Shown: positions 35,487-44,679, counted from the first letter of the stretch. The stretch: 64,000 nucleotides of DNA from Chryseobacterium indologenes (GCA_016025055.1 CP065590.1:4216001-4280000); one strand, 5' to 3'. The notes: generated by a model not told the origin, from the sequence alone. Made by a program: numbers and translations.

Positions 35487-35554
35487 GTATCCGTATATCT
35501 CCGGAAGCTTTGCCAGATTTTAGCATAACGAATTCACACAGAATACTATATGAT

Positions 35555-35977
35555 TCATTTTCTTTTAAAAACAATGGTCCACGTTATCCGAAAAGGTTCT
35601 CCGCGATAATGATCATTATCCCGGCTGACAATTTTCATAGTGGTTTTATCCAATTGAACAATTTCAAATTTTCTTTCATCATTAGTATTTCCGAACAGGG
35701 ATAAGGTCTTATCATCAGGATGTATTGAATATGAAAAATAAATCTGCCCGCTGTCCATAATAGAACCATCTGCATTAAACTGCATGACATCATTTCTGCT
35801 TAATGTAGAATGGTTTACAGTTCGTTTTCCATTGGCTTCCACTCCCTCAGCAGTGGAGCTTACAGGCTGCCATTTGCCGACAATCATTTTTTTATAAGAC
35901 TGCTGGGAAGAAGTCTTGAATGACACTGAAGCCAGGCAAAAAGTACATAACCACAGCACCAGATTAAAGGATTTCAT
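35555..35977 (-). CDS. Exported lipocalin-like protein
   Basis: 140 residues with a signal peptide (MKSFNLVLWLCTFCLASVSF...). The mature part starts with KKMIVGKWQPVSS, the GxW motif of lipocalin-like domains found in many Bacteroidota secreted proteins, and continues as alternating beta strands (MQFNADGSIM; TMKIVSRDN; RITWTIVFKRK). The ligand is unknown. It stands alone between the small-RNA-like region and the mpg gene. Confidence 0.72.
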   Translation of the reverse strand: MKSFNLVLWLCTFCLASVSFKTSSQQSYKKMIVGKWQPVSSTAEGVEANGKRTVNHSTLSRNDVMQFNADGSIMDSGQIYFSYSIHPDDKTLSLFGNTNDERKFEIVQLDKTTMKIVSRDNDHYRGEPFRITWTIVFKRK

Positions 35978-36098
35978 TGTATTTTGTTTTTGATGAAATA
36001 AGGATCATTAATTTCCAAAGGTAGCAACAATCTGTTGATCTGTGTGGAAATTGTTTTTATATCCTTAATTTTGATCTGTAACACATAAAACAATCAGT

Positions 36099-36703
36099 TT
36101 GAAACTACCACTCTCCTACTATTCCAATCAGGATGTTCTTTTTCTCGCACAGGATCTCTTAGGAAAAGTGCTTTTTACGAATATAAACGGTGAGATAACA
36201 GCCGGAATCATTGTAGAAACGGAAGCTTATTTCGGGATACAGGATAAAGCTTCTCATGCTTACGGCGGCAGGCGTACACACAGGACGGAAACGTTATATG
36301 CTCACGGCGGAGTTTCTTATGTCTACTTATGCTACGGGATTCATCATCTTTTAATGTGGTCACTTCCGTTGAAGACGAGCCTCATGCAGTATTGGTAAGA
36401 GCTATTGAACCTCTAATCGGAAAAGAAATTATGGAAAAAAGACGCCAGATGCCGGTTTCCAGAACAGCCATTTCCTCCGGTCCCGGTTCGTTGGCCAAAG
36501 CATTGGGTATTAATCAGGCTTTCAATAAAAAAGATCTCATCGGAAATGAAATCTGGATTGAAGATCATGGTATTGCCTATAACCCTGATGAAATAGCAGC
36601 GGGCCCGCGCATAGGAGTTGCTTATGCAGAAGAAGATGCCCATTTGCCGTGGCGTTTCTTTGTGAAAGGAAATAAATATGTGAGTAAACCCAATAAAGTT
36701 TAG
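36099..36703 (+). pseudogene. mpg: 3-methyladenine DNA glycosylase (Mpg/AAG), split by a frameshift
   Basis: The first frame (TTG start at 36099) reads [20 protein letters not shown] ... [19 protein letters not shown] ... YLCYGIHHL, and the second frame continues [21 protein letters not shown] ... ISSGPGSLAKALGIN ... WRFFVKGN. Together they make a typical Mpg of about 201 residues; the catalytic Glu is in VETEAY. The break is at the T4 run 36349-36352, where one added base joins the frames. The start is TTG because no in-frame ATG fits the family N-terminus. A TAnnTTTG-like -7 box (TAATTTTG) lies at 36066-36073. The enzyme removes alkylated purines from DNA. Confidence 0.85.
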
Positions 36704-37165
36704 TTATAGAATAAAAAATTAACGTTATTCCTGAATCGCCATGTAAAATTCTGTGTAAAAACCTTCCAAAAACGATTGCTTTTTCCTGAAAAATGATGGC
36801 CGTCACCTGCTGACTTTAAGCCGGTATTTATTCTACAAAAAACGACACTCAGATTGATGAACATTATATCTGTTAGCATGAAAAGAATTGATTTATTAAA
36901 TAATCCGGATATCCGTACCCGTATTTCAAAGCAATTTAATATTATTTAATTCAAATTACGGTTTGGAATCATTTTATGAAACACATTACGTTTCGCTGCT
37001 TTTATACTACGTTCCACCCTTCAATTTTACCGGATCGCTTTGACAAGTATATTTATTACAATAAGATAACAATAATTTTACAGGATGAATAAAGGTAAGG
37101 AAAATAGAAAATGCCTTCAGAATAGATTGATTTTTCCCTCACTACTATTTAAAAAAATAAAATGT
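36704..37165. other. Gene-poor region between mpg and sugE
   Basis: About 460 bp, AT-rich. The only coding-looking piece is a 23-codon ORF at 36878-36949 (MKRIDLLNNPDIRTRISKQF...), which could be a gene remnant. No guanidine riboswitch could be recognised before sugE, although two loosely folded ACG-containing segments lie near 36955-36995. Confidence 0.4.
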
Positions 37166-37486
37166 ATGAATTGGATTGCACTAATTATCGCAGGAATTTT
37201 TGAAATCGGATGGCCATTAGGACTTAAATTATCCCAGCAACCCGAAAGTAGTAATAAATGGTCATGGATTATGTTTTCTGTGGCTTGTATGGCTGTAAGC
37301 GGCCTGTTTCTATGGTATGCACAGAAAAGTATTCCTATTGGAACCGCCTATGCAGTCTGGACAGGAATAGGTGCAGTAGGAACTTTATTGGTAGGTGTAT
37401 TATTCTTCCAGGATTCCGCAAATGTATTCAGATTGTTGTCGGCATTACTGATCGTGATCGGCATTGTGGGACTTAAAATATTTTAA
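37166..37486 (+). CDS. sugE: SMR-family guanidinium exporter (SugE/Gdx)
   Basis: 106 residues from the ATG at 37166 (MNWIALIIAGIFEIGWPLGLKLSQ); the longer open frame upstream adds a basic stretch not seen in the family. Four membrane helices are present with the essential Glu13. The W-P-x-G-L-K pattern after Glu13 and the later GTAYAVWTGIGAVG are characteristic of the SugE/Gdx branch, which exchanges guanidinium for protons, rather than the EmrE drug-export branch. The partner subunit of heteromeric SMR pairs is absent, so it is probably a homodimer. Confidence 0.88.
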   Translation: MNWIALIIAGIFEIGWPLGLKLSQQPESSNKWSWIMFSVACMAVSGLFLWYAQKSIPIGTAYAVWTGIGAVGTLLVGVLFFQDSANVFRLLSALLIVIGIVGLKIF

Positions 37487-37509
37487 CGAAAGATTGTTAT
37501 CAGAAATAA

Positions 37510-37545
37510 ATTGGCTTAAGTGTATCCACGTAACCTTAAGCCAAT
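37510..37545. terminator. Hairpin after sugE
   Basis: Perfect 11-bp stem (ATTGGCTTAAG/CTTAAGCCAAT) with a 14-base loop; no T run follows, so termination is less certain. Confidence 0.5.
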
Positions 37546-37577
37546 ACTAAACCAACCACATTCTGTATATTATTTGT

Positions 37578-37790
37578 TTAATAGGTATCTAACATGGCAA
37601 CTTTTCCTTCAATAACTCCTTTCCTATCAGTATGGGTAGAAATTCTGTCTGCGGTATTAAATACACCAGCAGAAAAATCTTTCTTAACAGGAACAGAATA
37701 AGAATTGCCATGAAATCCTTTATATCCGAAAGCGAAACCTGCCGTCATCAGAAGCAAGAAAATCGCGTATATTACTTTTTTAATTTTCAT
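37578..37790 (-). CDS. Small exported hypothetical protein
   Basis: 70 residues from the ATG at 37790. The upstream extension in the same frame lacks a signal-like start. The N-terminus MKIKKVIYAIFLLLMTAGFA is a clear signal peptide or membrane anchor, followed by about 48 polar residues with no cysteine. The family is not recognised. The 283-bp gap upstream (37791-38073) shows no gene. Confidence 0.6.
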   Translation of the reverse strand: MKIKKVIYAIFLLLMTAGFAFGYKGFHGNSYSVPVKKDFSAGVFNTADRISTHTDRKGVIEGKVAMLDTY

Positions 37791-38073
37791 TATTTCAGTG
37801 TTTTTTGTCAATTTATAAATCAAATCTGGGAAACGAGCCACCCAATGAAATTAACAGCTACCCATAAGCAGCTTCTCCATTTAAAAGCTTACTGATATTT
37901 CATAATTATGGATGTTTTTAGCTTGTTGTCATTCAAAGTTCGGCAATTGGTGAATTGTATGATGACATCTATATATCAACAACAGAATACGGTCTACTAA
38001 AAATAATAATCAGCATAATGATTAGATATTCCGGGAATGATCAATCATTAAATAGCTCTATACCGGAACGTAA

Positions 38074-38783
38074 TCAGAGTTCCAAAAAAGGTTTGTAGGT
38101 TCTTCCAACCGGAAGTTTCTTGCCATTGATCTGAATAATATTGGCTGATTTCACTTCGATTTTTGAACGGGAAATAATATATGATTTATGAATACGGGTA
38201 AACATCCCGGGATGTAAACTTGCTTCTATTTTGCTGAGAGGCATTTTAAAGGTCAGGGTCCCAGTTTTAGTATGAATACTAATGTATTCCCTTAAACTTT
38301 CAATATAAAAAATATCCTGCAAAATAATCTTTTTTTGTTTTTTCCACTGTTGATAAAGATATAGTCACGTTCAGCGATTTCCAGCAGTGCATCTTCCGCT
38401 TCCATAAGGTACTTAAACTTTCCGATAGCTGTTACAAAACGATCATAAGGAATGGGTTTCATGAGATAATCGGCAATATCTAACTCATAGCCTTCTACGG
38501 CATACTGATGATATGCTGTTGTAACAATAACAAACGGCGGATTTTTTAACTTCCTCAAAAAGTCAAATCCTTTTACTACAGGAAGATGAAGATCCAGGAA
38601 CATAAGATCTACCTCATGAATACTCAAAAGACTGCTGGCATATACAGCATCTGCGCATTTGCCAACCAGATTAAGTTCCTTATCTCTGGAGATAAAATTT
38701 TCCAGGATCTCTGCAGCGATAGGCTCATCTTCAACAATGATGCAGTTGTATTTTTTATATTCTGAATGTATCATGGAAATCAA
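38074..38783 (-). pseudogene. LytTR-family response regulator, frameshifted
   Basis: The receiver domain (frame one, from 38783) has the acidic pocket VEDEP, the phospho-acceptor Asp64 in MFLDLHLP and the Lys of LMKPIP. After DYIFINSGKNKK the frame is lost at a T7 run (38330-38336, plus strand). One added base continues it as IILQDIFYIESLREYISIHT ... HKSYIISRSKIEVKSANIIQINGKKLPVGRTY, a complete LytTR DNA-binding domain. The reconstructed protein is about 236 residues. It overlaps the kinase gene by 29 bp, so the pair forms one operon. The start may be Met1 or Met4. Confidence 0.85.
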
Positions 38784-39829
38784 TCATTAATTGTATACTA
38801 TATCTGTCAGTTGTATCCTGTACAATAAGACTATGCTTAGGATAAAGCAGCTCAAGTTGCCTTCGGATATTTTTTAATCCTATTTGGGTAGAATCCTCAT
38901 GAGATCGTTCTTCTTTGGAATTTTCTACGCTGTAGACAAGAATTCCTTTTTCCAGCTGAATACTGATATTGATAAATGATGCTCCAAGGCTTTCTGATAC
39001 ACCATGTTTAAAGGCATTTTCTACAAACTGGATCAGTATCAGCGGGGAAATTTCCTGAGAAGGATCATCAATTTTTTCCCTAAAGTTTACCCTAAGGTCG
39101 CGATGACGAATTTTTTGAATCTGGATAAAATCTTTAATATTTTCTACATCTTTTTCTATAGAAATACTTTTTTCAGCCGCTTCATAGATATTGTACCGCA
39201 TCACTTTTGAAAGCTGTAAAATGGCATCAGGAGTTTCATCAGCCTTCTTCATAGCCATTCCATATATATTATTGAGGGTATTAAACAAAAAATGTGGATT
39301 AATCTGAGCTTTTAACATCGTCAGTTCCTGATCAAGTTTCTCCGATTTCAATTGAGAAAGCTGTTGTTTCAAAACATTTTTCTGCCTTGTGATTTCAACT
39401 CCAAAAACAAGCCCTACCATAAAGATCAGATCCATAAAAGAATTAAAAGCCACAAGCCCATTGATATACCCGGATAATTCTTTTCCATCCTGGGTTTCCA
39501 ACAACACCATAAATGTAAGGATACATGATATAATGGGCAAAGAACCGATGGGCAAATACAGCCGATATAACAATAAGAATGTACAGAATGTATTTGAAAA
39601 AACTTTTGAAATGCCCATTCTCATAGACATAAAGCAAAGAATAAGCAAGCGGAACTTTTATAAAAAGATACCCCAGCTCCAGCATCAAGGTATTCTGAAG
39701 TCTTATTGGCCAATTGACATCAGGAAACTGATACCTTGACCAGTAAAAATCAAGATAAACTTCCAGAATATAATACAATATCCAAAAAAGCAAATGAACA
39801 CGGAGTTTGGATTTTCCGATCGTTTTCAA
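38755..39829 (-). pseudogene. LytS/YehU-type sensor histidine kinase, frameshifted
   Basis: The N-terminal frame (39829 down) holds the first membrane helices (MKTIGKSKLRVHLLFWILYY...). At a GGG run (39492-39494, plus strand) one extra base shifts the frame; removing it gives GVVGNQDGKELSGYINGLVAF and leads into the last helices, a coiled segment, the His-kinase motif QINPHFLFNTLNNIYGM and the ATPase N-box ENAFKHGV. The reconstructed kinase is about 357 residues with four membrane helices. It is paired with the LytTR regulator. The signal is unknown. Unlike most breaks here, this one is an apparent insertion. Confidence 0.83.
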
Positions 39830-39975
39830 AGGTATACTAATTTAAATGTACAAAGTAATATCGTTCAATCAAATATAATCATATAAAGTCTACAAAATAA
39901 AGATAATCATCTATGAGTGAAATGTTTTATTACTCCTTAATGGTTTGGATGTAAAACTATTTAAAAACCACAAGC

Positions 39976-40070
39976 CTTATAGGTTTTTGAAACCTATGAG
40001 ATTAAGAAAGTATAGGATGAAAATTTTCGGTTTTCAAAACTTTTGTGATGTTGTGGTTTAAGCTATTTTA
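39976..40070. repeat. Composite palindromic intergenic repeat, copy 2
   Basis: Has an 11-bp hairpin with a TTG loop (39976-40000, one wobble), then GATGAAAATTTTCGGTTTTCAAAAC, then CTTTTGTGATGTTGTGGTTT. The same parts occur in the same order, in the opposite orientation, at 21817-21957, where about 77 bp are inserted between the second and third parts. It fills most of the 274-bp gap upstream of the kinase. Confidence 0.6.
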
Positions 40071-40103
40071 TTTTCCCACAGTACAAATAAGCTCTTACTA
40101 CAT

Positions 40104-40544
40104 CTATACCCTGTTTTTCAAACTAATTTCAGGATAGATAAGATTGAAAAAACAAAAAATAAGCAGGATGTTAAATTCAATACCGTTGATGCCTCCTCCT
40201 ACCACAAACCAGCCATTCTGCCAATGAATAAGATAGATTCCCAGCATAAAGATAAGTATATTAGAAAACGCCACAGGTTTGATATACCGGTCAAACCAAA
40301 GCAACGGAACAGATAAAAGATGGGTAAGCTTTACTGTCCAGGCGAGATACAGCCCGAAAGGGCTAAAACCTATCGTATCCAGATAAAGGTGTCCAAAATT
40401 ATGAACATCACCACTGAAGATAGAAATCACACTATGCATCAGTAAAATCGCTGACAGCGCAATACGGAGATAGAAATTCTTTGTCATAGCATCAAAAATA
40501 TGAGATACCCGAGACAGAAATTCCATCTTGTATATCAACGTCAT
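40104..40544 (-). CDS. DoxX-family-like small membrane protein
   Basis: 146 residues with four predicted membrane helices (LRIALSAILLMHSVIS; FGLYLAWTVKLTHLLSVPLLW; FSNILIFMLGIYLIHW; GIEFNILLIFCFFNLIYP) and the loop HWQNGWFVVGGGINGIEF, which resembles the conserved W-x-V-G-G-G-x-N-G-x-E-F loop of flavobacterial DoxX-like proteins. The physiological role is unknown; relatives often sit with redox genes. The start may be an internal Met (MEFLSRV or MTKNFYL). Confidence 0.7.
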   Translation of the reverse strand: MTLIYKMEFLSRVSHIFDAMTKNFYLRIALSAILLMHSVISIFSGDVHNFGHLYLDTIGFSPFGLYLAWTVKLTHLLSVPLLWFDRYIKPVAFSNILIFMLGIYLIHWQNGWFVVGGGINGIEFNILLIFCFFNLIYPEISLKNRV

Positions 40545-40584
40545 TTATTGATATATAAATGTACTTTTATGGCATTATAAAGTA

Positions 40585-40613
40585 AAAAAAGTGGCAACAA
40601 TTACCACTTTTTT
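40585..40613 (-). terminator. Intrinsic terminator of the TlpA/rhodanese pair
   Basis: Perfect 10-bp stem AAAAAAGTGG/CCACTTTTTT with a 9-base loop, just beyond the TlpA-like stop codon. Confidence 0.85.
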
Positions 40614-40626
40614 CTATTGAATATAT

Positions 40627-41139
40627 TTAATTCCGGTTCAGATTTTTCTTTAAAAAGTCTTCGAGATCTTTTCCGTGAATATTTTTAGCCATGATAGTTC
40701 CTTCTCCATCGATAATAACATTAAAAGGAAGCTCATCTACTTCGTACAACTTTGCTACGGGACTTTTCCAAAATTTTAAATCGCTGACCTGTATCCATTT
40801 GATCCCAAAACGATCAATGGATTTTTGCCAGCTCTCTTTGTTTCTGTCTAAGGAAACACCGAGAATTTCAAACCGGTTGTTTTTGACCTGGTCTGCGTAT
40901 GTTTCATACAAGGTTTTTAGTTCAGGCTGTTCTTCAACACAGGGAGCACACCAGGTTGCCCAAAAATCGATCAATACAAGCTTTCCTTTTAATGATGAAA
41001 GCAGGAACGGGTTGCCATCAACTTTGGACATTGCAATTTCAGGAGCTCTCTTTCCTATTTCAATTTTATTTTGAGAAAAAATATTCCCTGAAAACAGGAC
41101 ACCCAATAATATTATAAAACGGATTTTCATATTAATCAT
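40627..41139 (-). CDS. TlpA-like thiol-disulfide oxidoreductase, exported
   Basis: 170 residues. The signal peptide ends near SGNIFSQ. The thioredoxin fold carries the active site WCAPC (Cys64 and Cys67) and a cis-Pro in DELPFNVIID. Such proteins reduce disulfides or cytochrome c apoprotein cysteines in the periplasm. The start at 41139 overlaps the rhodanese gene by 8 bp, while the alternative start MKIRF at 41130 would not overlap; co-transcription is clear either way. Confidence 0.87.
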   Translation of the reverse strand: MINMKIRFIILLGVLFSGNIFSQNKIEIGKRAPEIAMSKVDGNPFLLSSLKGKLVLIDFWATWCAPCVEEQPELKTLYETYADQVKNNRFEILGVSLDRNKESWQKSIDRFGIKWIQVSDLKFWKSPVAKLYEVDELPFNVIIDGEGTIMAKNIHGKDLEDFLKKNLNRN

Positions 41140-41575
41140 TTGTTGGATACTCTTTATCTAGCCAGTCTGTTTTAATATTTTTTGGAAGGTTTAGTAGTTT
41201 GGCATTCTTAAAGCCCATTTCCATCAGCAGATTAAATGCAGGGCGTATATTCGGGCACTTTACAAAAGGACAGCAGCCACAATAAATAACGACTTCTCTG
41301 TCTTTAGGAATATTATTAAGATAATTTTTTAATTTTTCGAGATTTTCAGGCTCATGAGTGGGGCCGATATCCACAGAACCTTTGATAATTGCTTCAGGCC
41401 CTACAGAAATAATCACCAGGTCTTTCGTTTTATTTTTTACAATACGGGAAGCCAGTAATGCCGGGTCCATCAGCTGACTGTCTTTCCATGGGTCCTGTTT
41501 TTGCTGAGCCTGACTTAACATGGAGCATACAAAACATGCCACAATAAACAAATACTTCATAGTTTTCTTTTTCAC
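41132..41575 (-). CDS. Exported rhodanese-like protein with extra cysteines
   Basis: 147 residues with a signal peptide (MKKKTMKYLFIVACFVCSML...) and a single rhodanese-like domain. The active-site region is VVIYCGCCPFVKCPN: Cys99 sits in the normal catalytic position, and Cys101, Cys102 and Cys107 add a CxCC-x4-C cluster that normal rhodaneses lack. It probably works with the periplasmic TlpA-like partner encoded directly downstream, for example on persulfides or a bound metal; that is inference. Confidence 0.78.
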   Translation of the reverse strand: MKKKTMKYLFIVACFVCSMLSQAQQKQDPWKDSQLMDPALLASRIVKNKTKDLVIISVGPEAIIKGSVDIGPTHEPENLEKLKNYLNNIPKDREVVIYCGCCPFVKCPNIRPAFNLLMEMGFKNAKLLNLPKNIKTDWLDKEYPTND

Positions 41576-41631
41576 AAAGATAGAAAAAGTGAAAAGTAGG
41601 GAACCTGAAAATCTTATCTTTCCTTTATATT

Positions 41632-41925
41632 TTAACTACACGTGATTTTTTTAACACTGATATGAAGAACGTTTGATGCTCCGGGTTCGATAATGAGTTG
41701 AGTCCCCAGACCTCTTTCACGTTCTCGTCCCCGGATTGCTGACCCCGTTGTCAATGTTAATCTTCCATTGAAAACAGGATGAGGAGGCACCAGAGAAATC
41801 TCGATTTCCTCTTCTTCCACCTGCAAGATAATATACTCTGCTTCAATGGGTTGCTTTGTTCCGTCTTTTTTGATAGCCCACGCCTGATATTGTTTTATTT
41901 CCTCCATCTTATTGATTTCCGGCAA
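41632..41925 (-). CDS. Small hypothetical protein
   Basis: 97 residues, soluble, strongly acidic in the middle (LQVEEEEIEISLVPPHP) with a beta-rich C-terminus containing RGRERERGLGTQLIIEPG. The start may be the internal Met (MEEIKQYQAW, 41907). The family is not recognised. It is separate from the rhodanese gene by 56 bp on the same strand, but no functional link can be read. Confidence 0.55.
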   Translation of the reverse strand: MPEINKMEEIKQYQAWAIKKDGTKQPIEAEYIILQVEEEEIEISLVPPHPVFNGRLTLTTGSAIRGRERERGLGTQLIIEPGASNVLHISVKKITCS

Positions 41926-42101
41926 AGATAAAAAAGCTCTGTATCCGGTAGCCAGTACATCATACTCATCGTTAACATATTCAGTAAACTACTGCTTCCG
42001 GATATGGAATGTATAGAAAGTCCAAAATAAATTGGCGGTTCAGGTGTAAATATTTTATACATTTATGTAAAGTATTGTCAAATAAAAAAACGTGACACAA
42101 A

Positions 42102-43763
42102 ATGGAGGAAATATTCCAGCCTGACGTAATTATCATAGGAGCGGGATTGGCAGGACTGACCGCTGCTATGGAGATAACCAATGCAGGAAAAAAAGTTTTG
42201 CTGCTGGATCAGGAAACTGAACAGAATATCGGCGGGCAGGCATTCTGGTCGTTCGGAGGTCTTTTTTTAATCAATTCTCCTCAGCAGCGAAGAATGGGAA
42301 TCAGGGATTCTTATCAACTGGCTTTGCAGGATTGGAAAGGAACTGCGGGTTTCGACAGGGATGAAGACTATTGGCCCCGTAAATGGGCTGAAGCGTATCT
42401 GAAATTTGCTGCCGGTGAAAAATATGCATACATTACCAGACTGGGAATCAAACTTATGTTTATGGTAGGATGGGCAGAACGTGGTGACGGAAGAGCCAAT
42501 GGTCACGGAAATTCAGTACCCCGTTTCCATGTGAGCTGGGGAACCGGAACCGGAGTGATCAGGCCTTTTGTAGAAAAAGCCTATCAGGCTAAAGAAAAAG
42601 GCTTACTACAAATGAAATTCAGACATCGGGTAACTGAATTAATGCTTGAAAATGGAAAAATAGCAGGACTAAAAGGTGACATCCTGGAAAACGATTCCAA
42701 AGAAAGAGGAATGGAAACCAATAGAAATATCATTTCCTCATTCGAATATCATGCCTCTCATATTGTTATTGCTTCAGGGGGTATCGGGGCAAATCATGAA
42801 TTGGTACGAAAAAACTGGCCTGAAAGATTAGGCAGCCCTCCGGAAAATATGGTCTGCGGGGTTCCGGCATATGTGGATGGAAAAATGATTGGTATTGCTG
42901 AACAGACGGGAGCTCATATCATCAATCCCGACAGAATGTGGCATTACACAGAAGGCCTCCGGAACTGGAATCCGATCTGGCCGAATCACGGAATCCGGAT
43001 ATTGCCGGGCCCCTCTTCCCTTTGGTTTGATGCTAAAGGAAAACGGCTACCACCGCCATTTCTTCCTGGATTTGATACGCTGGGAACTTTAAAATATATT
43101 CAGGATACAGGTTTACCGTACTCGTGGTTTATTCTGACTCAAAAGATTATTAAGAAAGAATTTGCCCTTTCCGGATCAGAGCAAAATCCCGATATCACCA
43201 ATAAAGACTACTCTCTTTTCCTGAAAAGGATCTTTGGAAAAAAAGCTCCGGGCCCTGTAGAAGCATTCAAAGAGCAAGGAGAGGATTTTATCGTATCTGA
43301 TAACCTTAAAGACCTTGTAGAAAAAATGAATCAACTGGCCGGTAATCATCTTTTACATTATGAAAAGATATTACAACAGATTGAAGCACGGGATAGGGAG
43401 CTTGACAATAAATTTTCAAAAGATACCCAGGTGAACTATATCAGAAGCACCCGGAAGTATCTGGGAGATAAACTTGGGCGTGTAGCCGCTCCCCATAAGA
43501 TTCTTTCCCCTGAAAACGGTCCTTTGATTGCCGTTCGGCTCAATATATTAACCCGTAAAACGTTAGGAGGAATTAAAACCAATCTGAACGCACAGGTATT
43601 ACGGCATGATGAAAGCGTTATTGAGGGGCTTTATGCGGTAGGAGAAGCTGCAGGCTTTGGCGGAGGCGGAATGCATGGCTACCGTGCCCTGGAAGGAACA
43701 TTTCTCGGAGGCTGTATATTTTCGGGAATGAAAGCTGGTCAGTATATTGCCGGATTAGAGTGA
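42102..43763 (+). CDS. FAD-binding dehydrogenase of the fumarate reductase/ketosteroid dehydrogenase type
   Basis: 553 residues. The dinucleotide fold GAGLAGLTAAMEITNAGK is at 13-30, followed by GGQAFWSFGGLF near 46-57. A second FAD segment, HIVIASGGIGANHELV, lies near 221-236, and the C-terminal GLYAVGEAAGFGGGGMHGYRALEGTFLGG near 510-540 is the flavoprotein substrate/FAD loop. The layout matches FAD-binding dehydrogenases related to 3-ketosteroid dehydrogenase and fumarate reductase subunit A. The substrate is unknown. An SDR gene follows after 13 bp, suggesting a two-gene redox operon. Confidence 0.8.
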   Translation: MEEIFQPDVIIIGAGLAGLTAAMEITNAGKKVLLLDQETEQNIGGQAFWSFGGLFLINSPQQRRMGIRDSYQLALQDWKGTAGFDRDEDYWPRKWAEAYLKFAAGEKYAYITRLGIKLMFMVGWAERGDGRANGHGNSVPRFHVSWGTGTGVIRPFVEKAYQAKEKGLLQMKFRHRVTELMLENGKIAGLKGDILENDSKERGMETNRNIISSFEYHASHIVIASGGIGANHELVRKNWPERLGSPPENMVCGVPAYVDGKMIGIAEQTGAHIINPDRMWHYTEGLRNWNPIWPNHGIRILPGPSSLWFDAKGKRLPPPFLPGFDTLGTLKYIQDTGLPYSWFILTQKIIKKEFALSGSEQNPDITNKDYSLFLKRIFGKKAPGPVEAFKEQGEDFIVSDNLKDLVEKMNQLAGNHLLHYEKILQQIEARDRELDNKFSKDTQVNYIRSTRKYLGDKLGRVAAPHKILSPENGPLIAVRLNILTRKTLGGIKTNLNAQVLRHDESVIEGLYAVGEAAGFGGGGMHGYRALEGTFLGGCIFSGMKAGQYIAGLE

Positions 43764-43776
43764 ATATTTTAATAAA

Positions 43777-44586
43777 ATGAATATGAATAAATATTTCGAT
43801 GATAAGGTAATCTGGATCACGGGGGCATCATCTGGAATCGGAGAAGCATTGGTTAAAGAACTCGCGGAAAGCACCACTGCTAAGATTATACTTTCCTCAA
43901 GGAAGGAAGAACAACTTTATCATGTTGCCGGAAAAGTGAACCTGGCGGCTGAAAGATATGCTATAATTCCTCTGGACCTCATGAATTATAAAGAAATGCC
44001 TGATATCGCTGCTCAGGCATTGAAAAAATTTGGAAAGATTGATATCCTGATCAATAATGCAGGCCTGTCCCAGCGTTCTTTAGCCCTAGAAACAGATATA
44101 GAAGTAGATAAACACCTGATGGAGGTAGATTTTATCGGAACCGTGGCCCTTACAAAAGCTGTTGTACCTTACATGATCAAAAATGGCGGCGGTCAGATTG
44201 CTGTGGTTTCAAGTCTTATGGGGATTTTTGGAGCTCCGATGCGCAGTGGTTACGCCGCAGCAAAACATGCTTTACATGGTTTTTTTGATGCTCTACGTGC
44301 AGAATTGTACAGGGATAAAATTTCAATAACCATAATTTGCCCGGGATTTATACAAACCAATATTTCTATTAATGCAGTTACAGGAAATGGTTCAGAACAA
44401 GGCACAATGGATGATGCTACGCTCAATGGTATGCCACCGGATGTTTTTGCCCGAAAAATGCTAAAAGCTATTGAACAAAAAAAGAATCAAACAGTTATTG
44501 GAGGCAGAGAGATAATGGCTGTTTATCTGAAAAGGTTTTTCCCGGGGCTGCTGGCAAAAGTGGTTCGTAAGGCGAAAGTAGTATAA
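43777..44586 (+). CDS. Short-chain dehydrogenase/reductase
   Basis: 269 residues with classical SDR marks: TGASSGIGE at 15-23, NNAG near 92, catalytic Ser in VVSSLMG, and YAAAKHA (Tyr and Lys). The C-terminal VYLKRFFPGLLAKVVRK is hydrophobic and basic and may associate with the membrane, as in DHRS7-like enzymes. It lies 13 bp after the FAD dehydrogenase gene and ends before a terminator at 44623-44656. Confidence 0.85.
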   Translation: MNMNKYFDDKVIWITGASSGIGEALVKELAESTTAKIILSSRKEEQLYHVAGKVNLAAERYAIIPLDLMNYKEMPDIAAQALKKFGKIDILINNAGLSQRSLALETDIEVDKHLMEVDFIGTVALTKAVVPYMIKNGGGQIAVVSSLMGIFGAPMRSGYAAAKHALHGFFDALRAELYRDKISITIICPGFIQTNISINAVTGNGSEQGTMDDATLNGMPPDVFARKMLKAIEQKKNQTVIGGREIMAVYLKRFFPGLLAKVVRKAKVV

Positions 44587-44622
44587 AAGATAACAGAGTG
44601 AAATCAGGAAGTTTAAAATCAT

Positions 44623-44656
44623 AAATCGCCATCCGTTTATGAATGGCGACTTTTTA
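44623..44656. terminator. Intrinsic terminator
   Basis: Stem TCGCCAT/ATGGCGA with a 10-base loop and a T5 run, between convergent genes. Confidence 0.75.
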
Positions 44657-44679
44657 GTTTACAGTTATTATATTCTGGT

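Noticed and set aside
36950..37000. Possible guanidine-II riboswitch (ACG-containing loops) before sugE
   Set aside because: The two segments do not form clean hairpins with ACGR loops; the second has ACGT.
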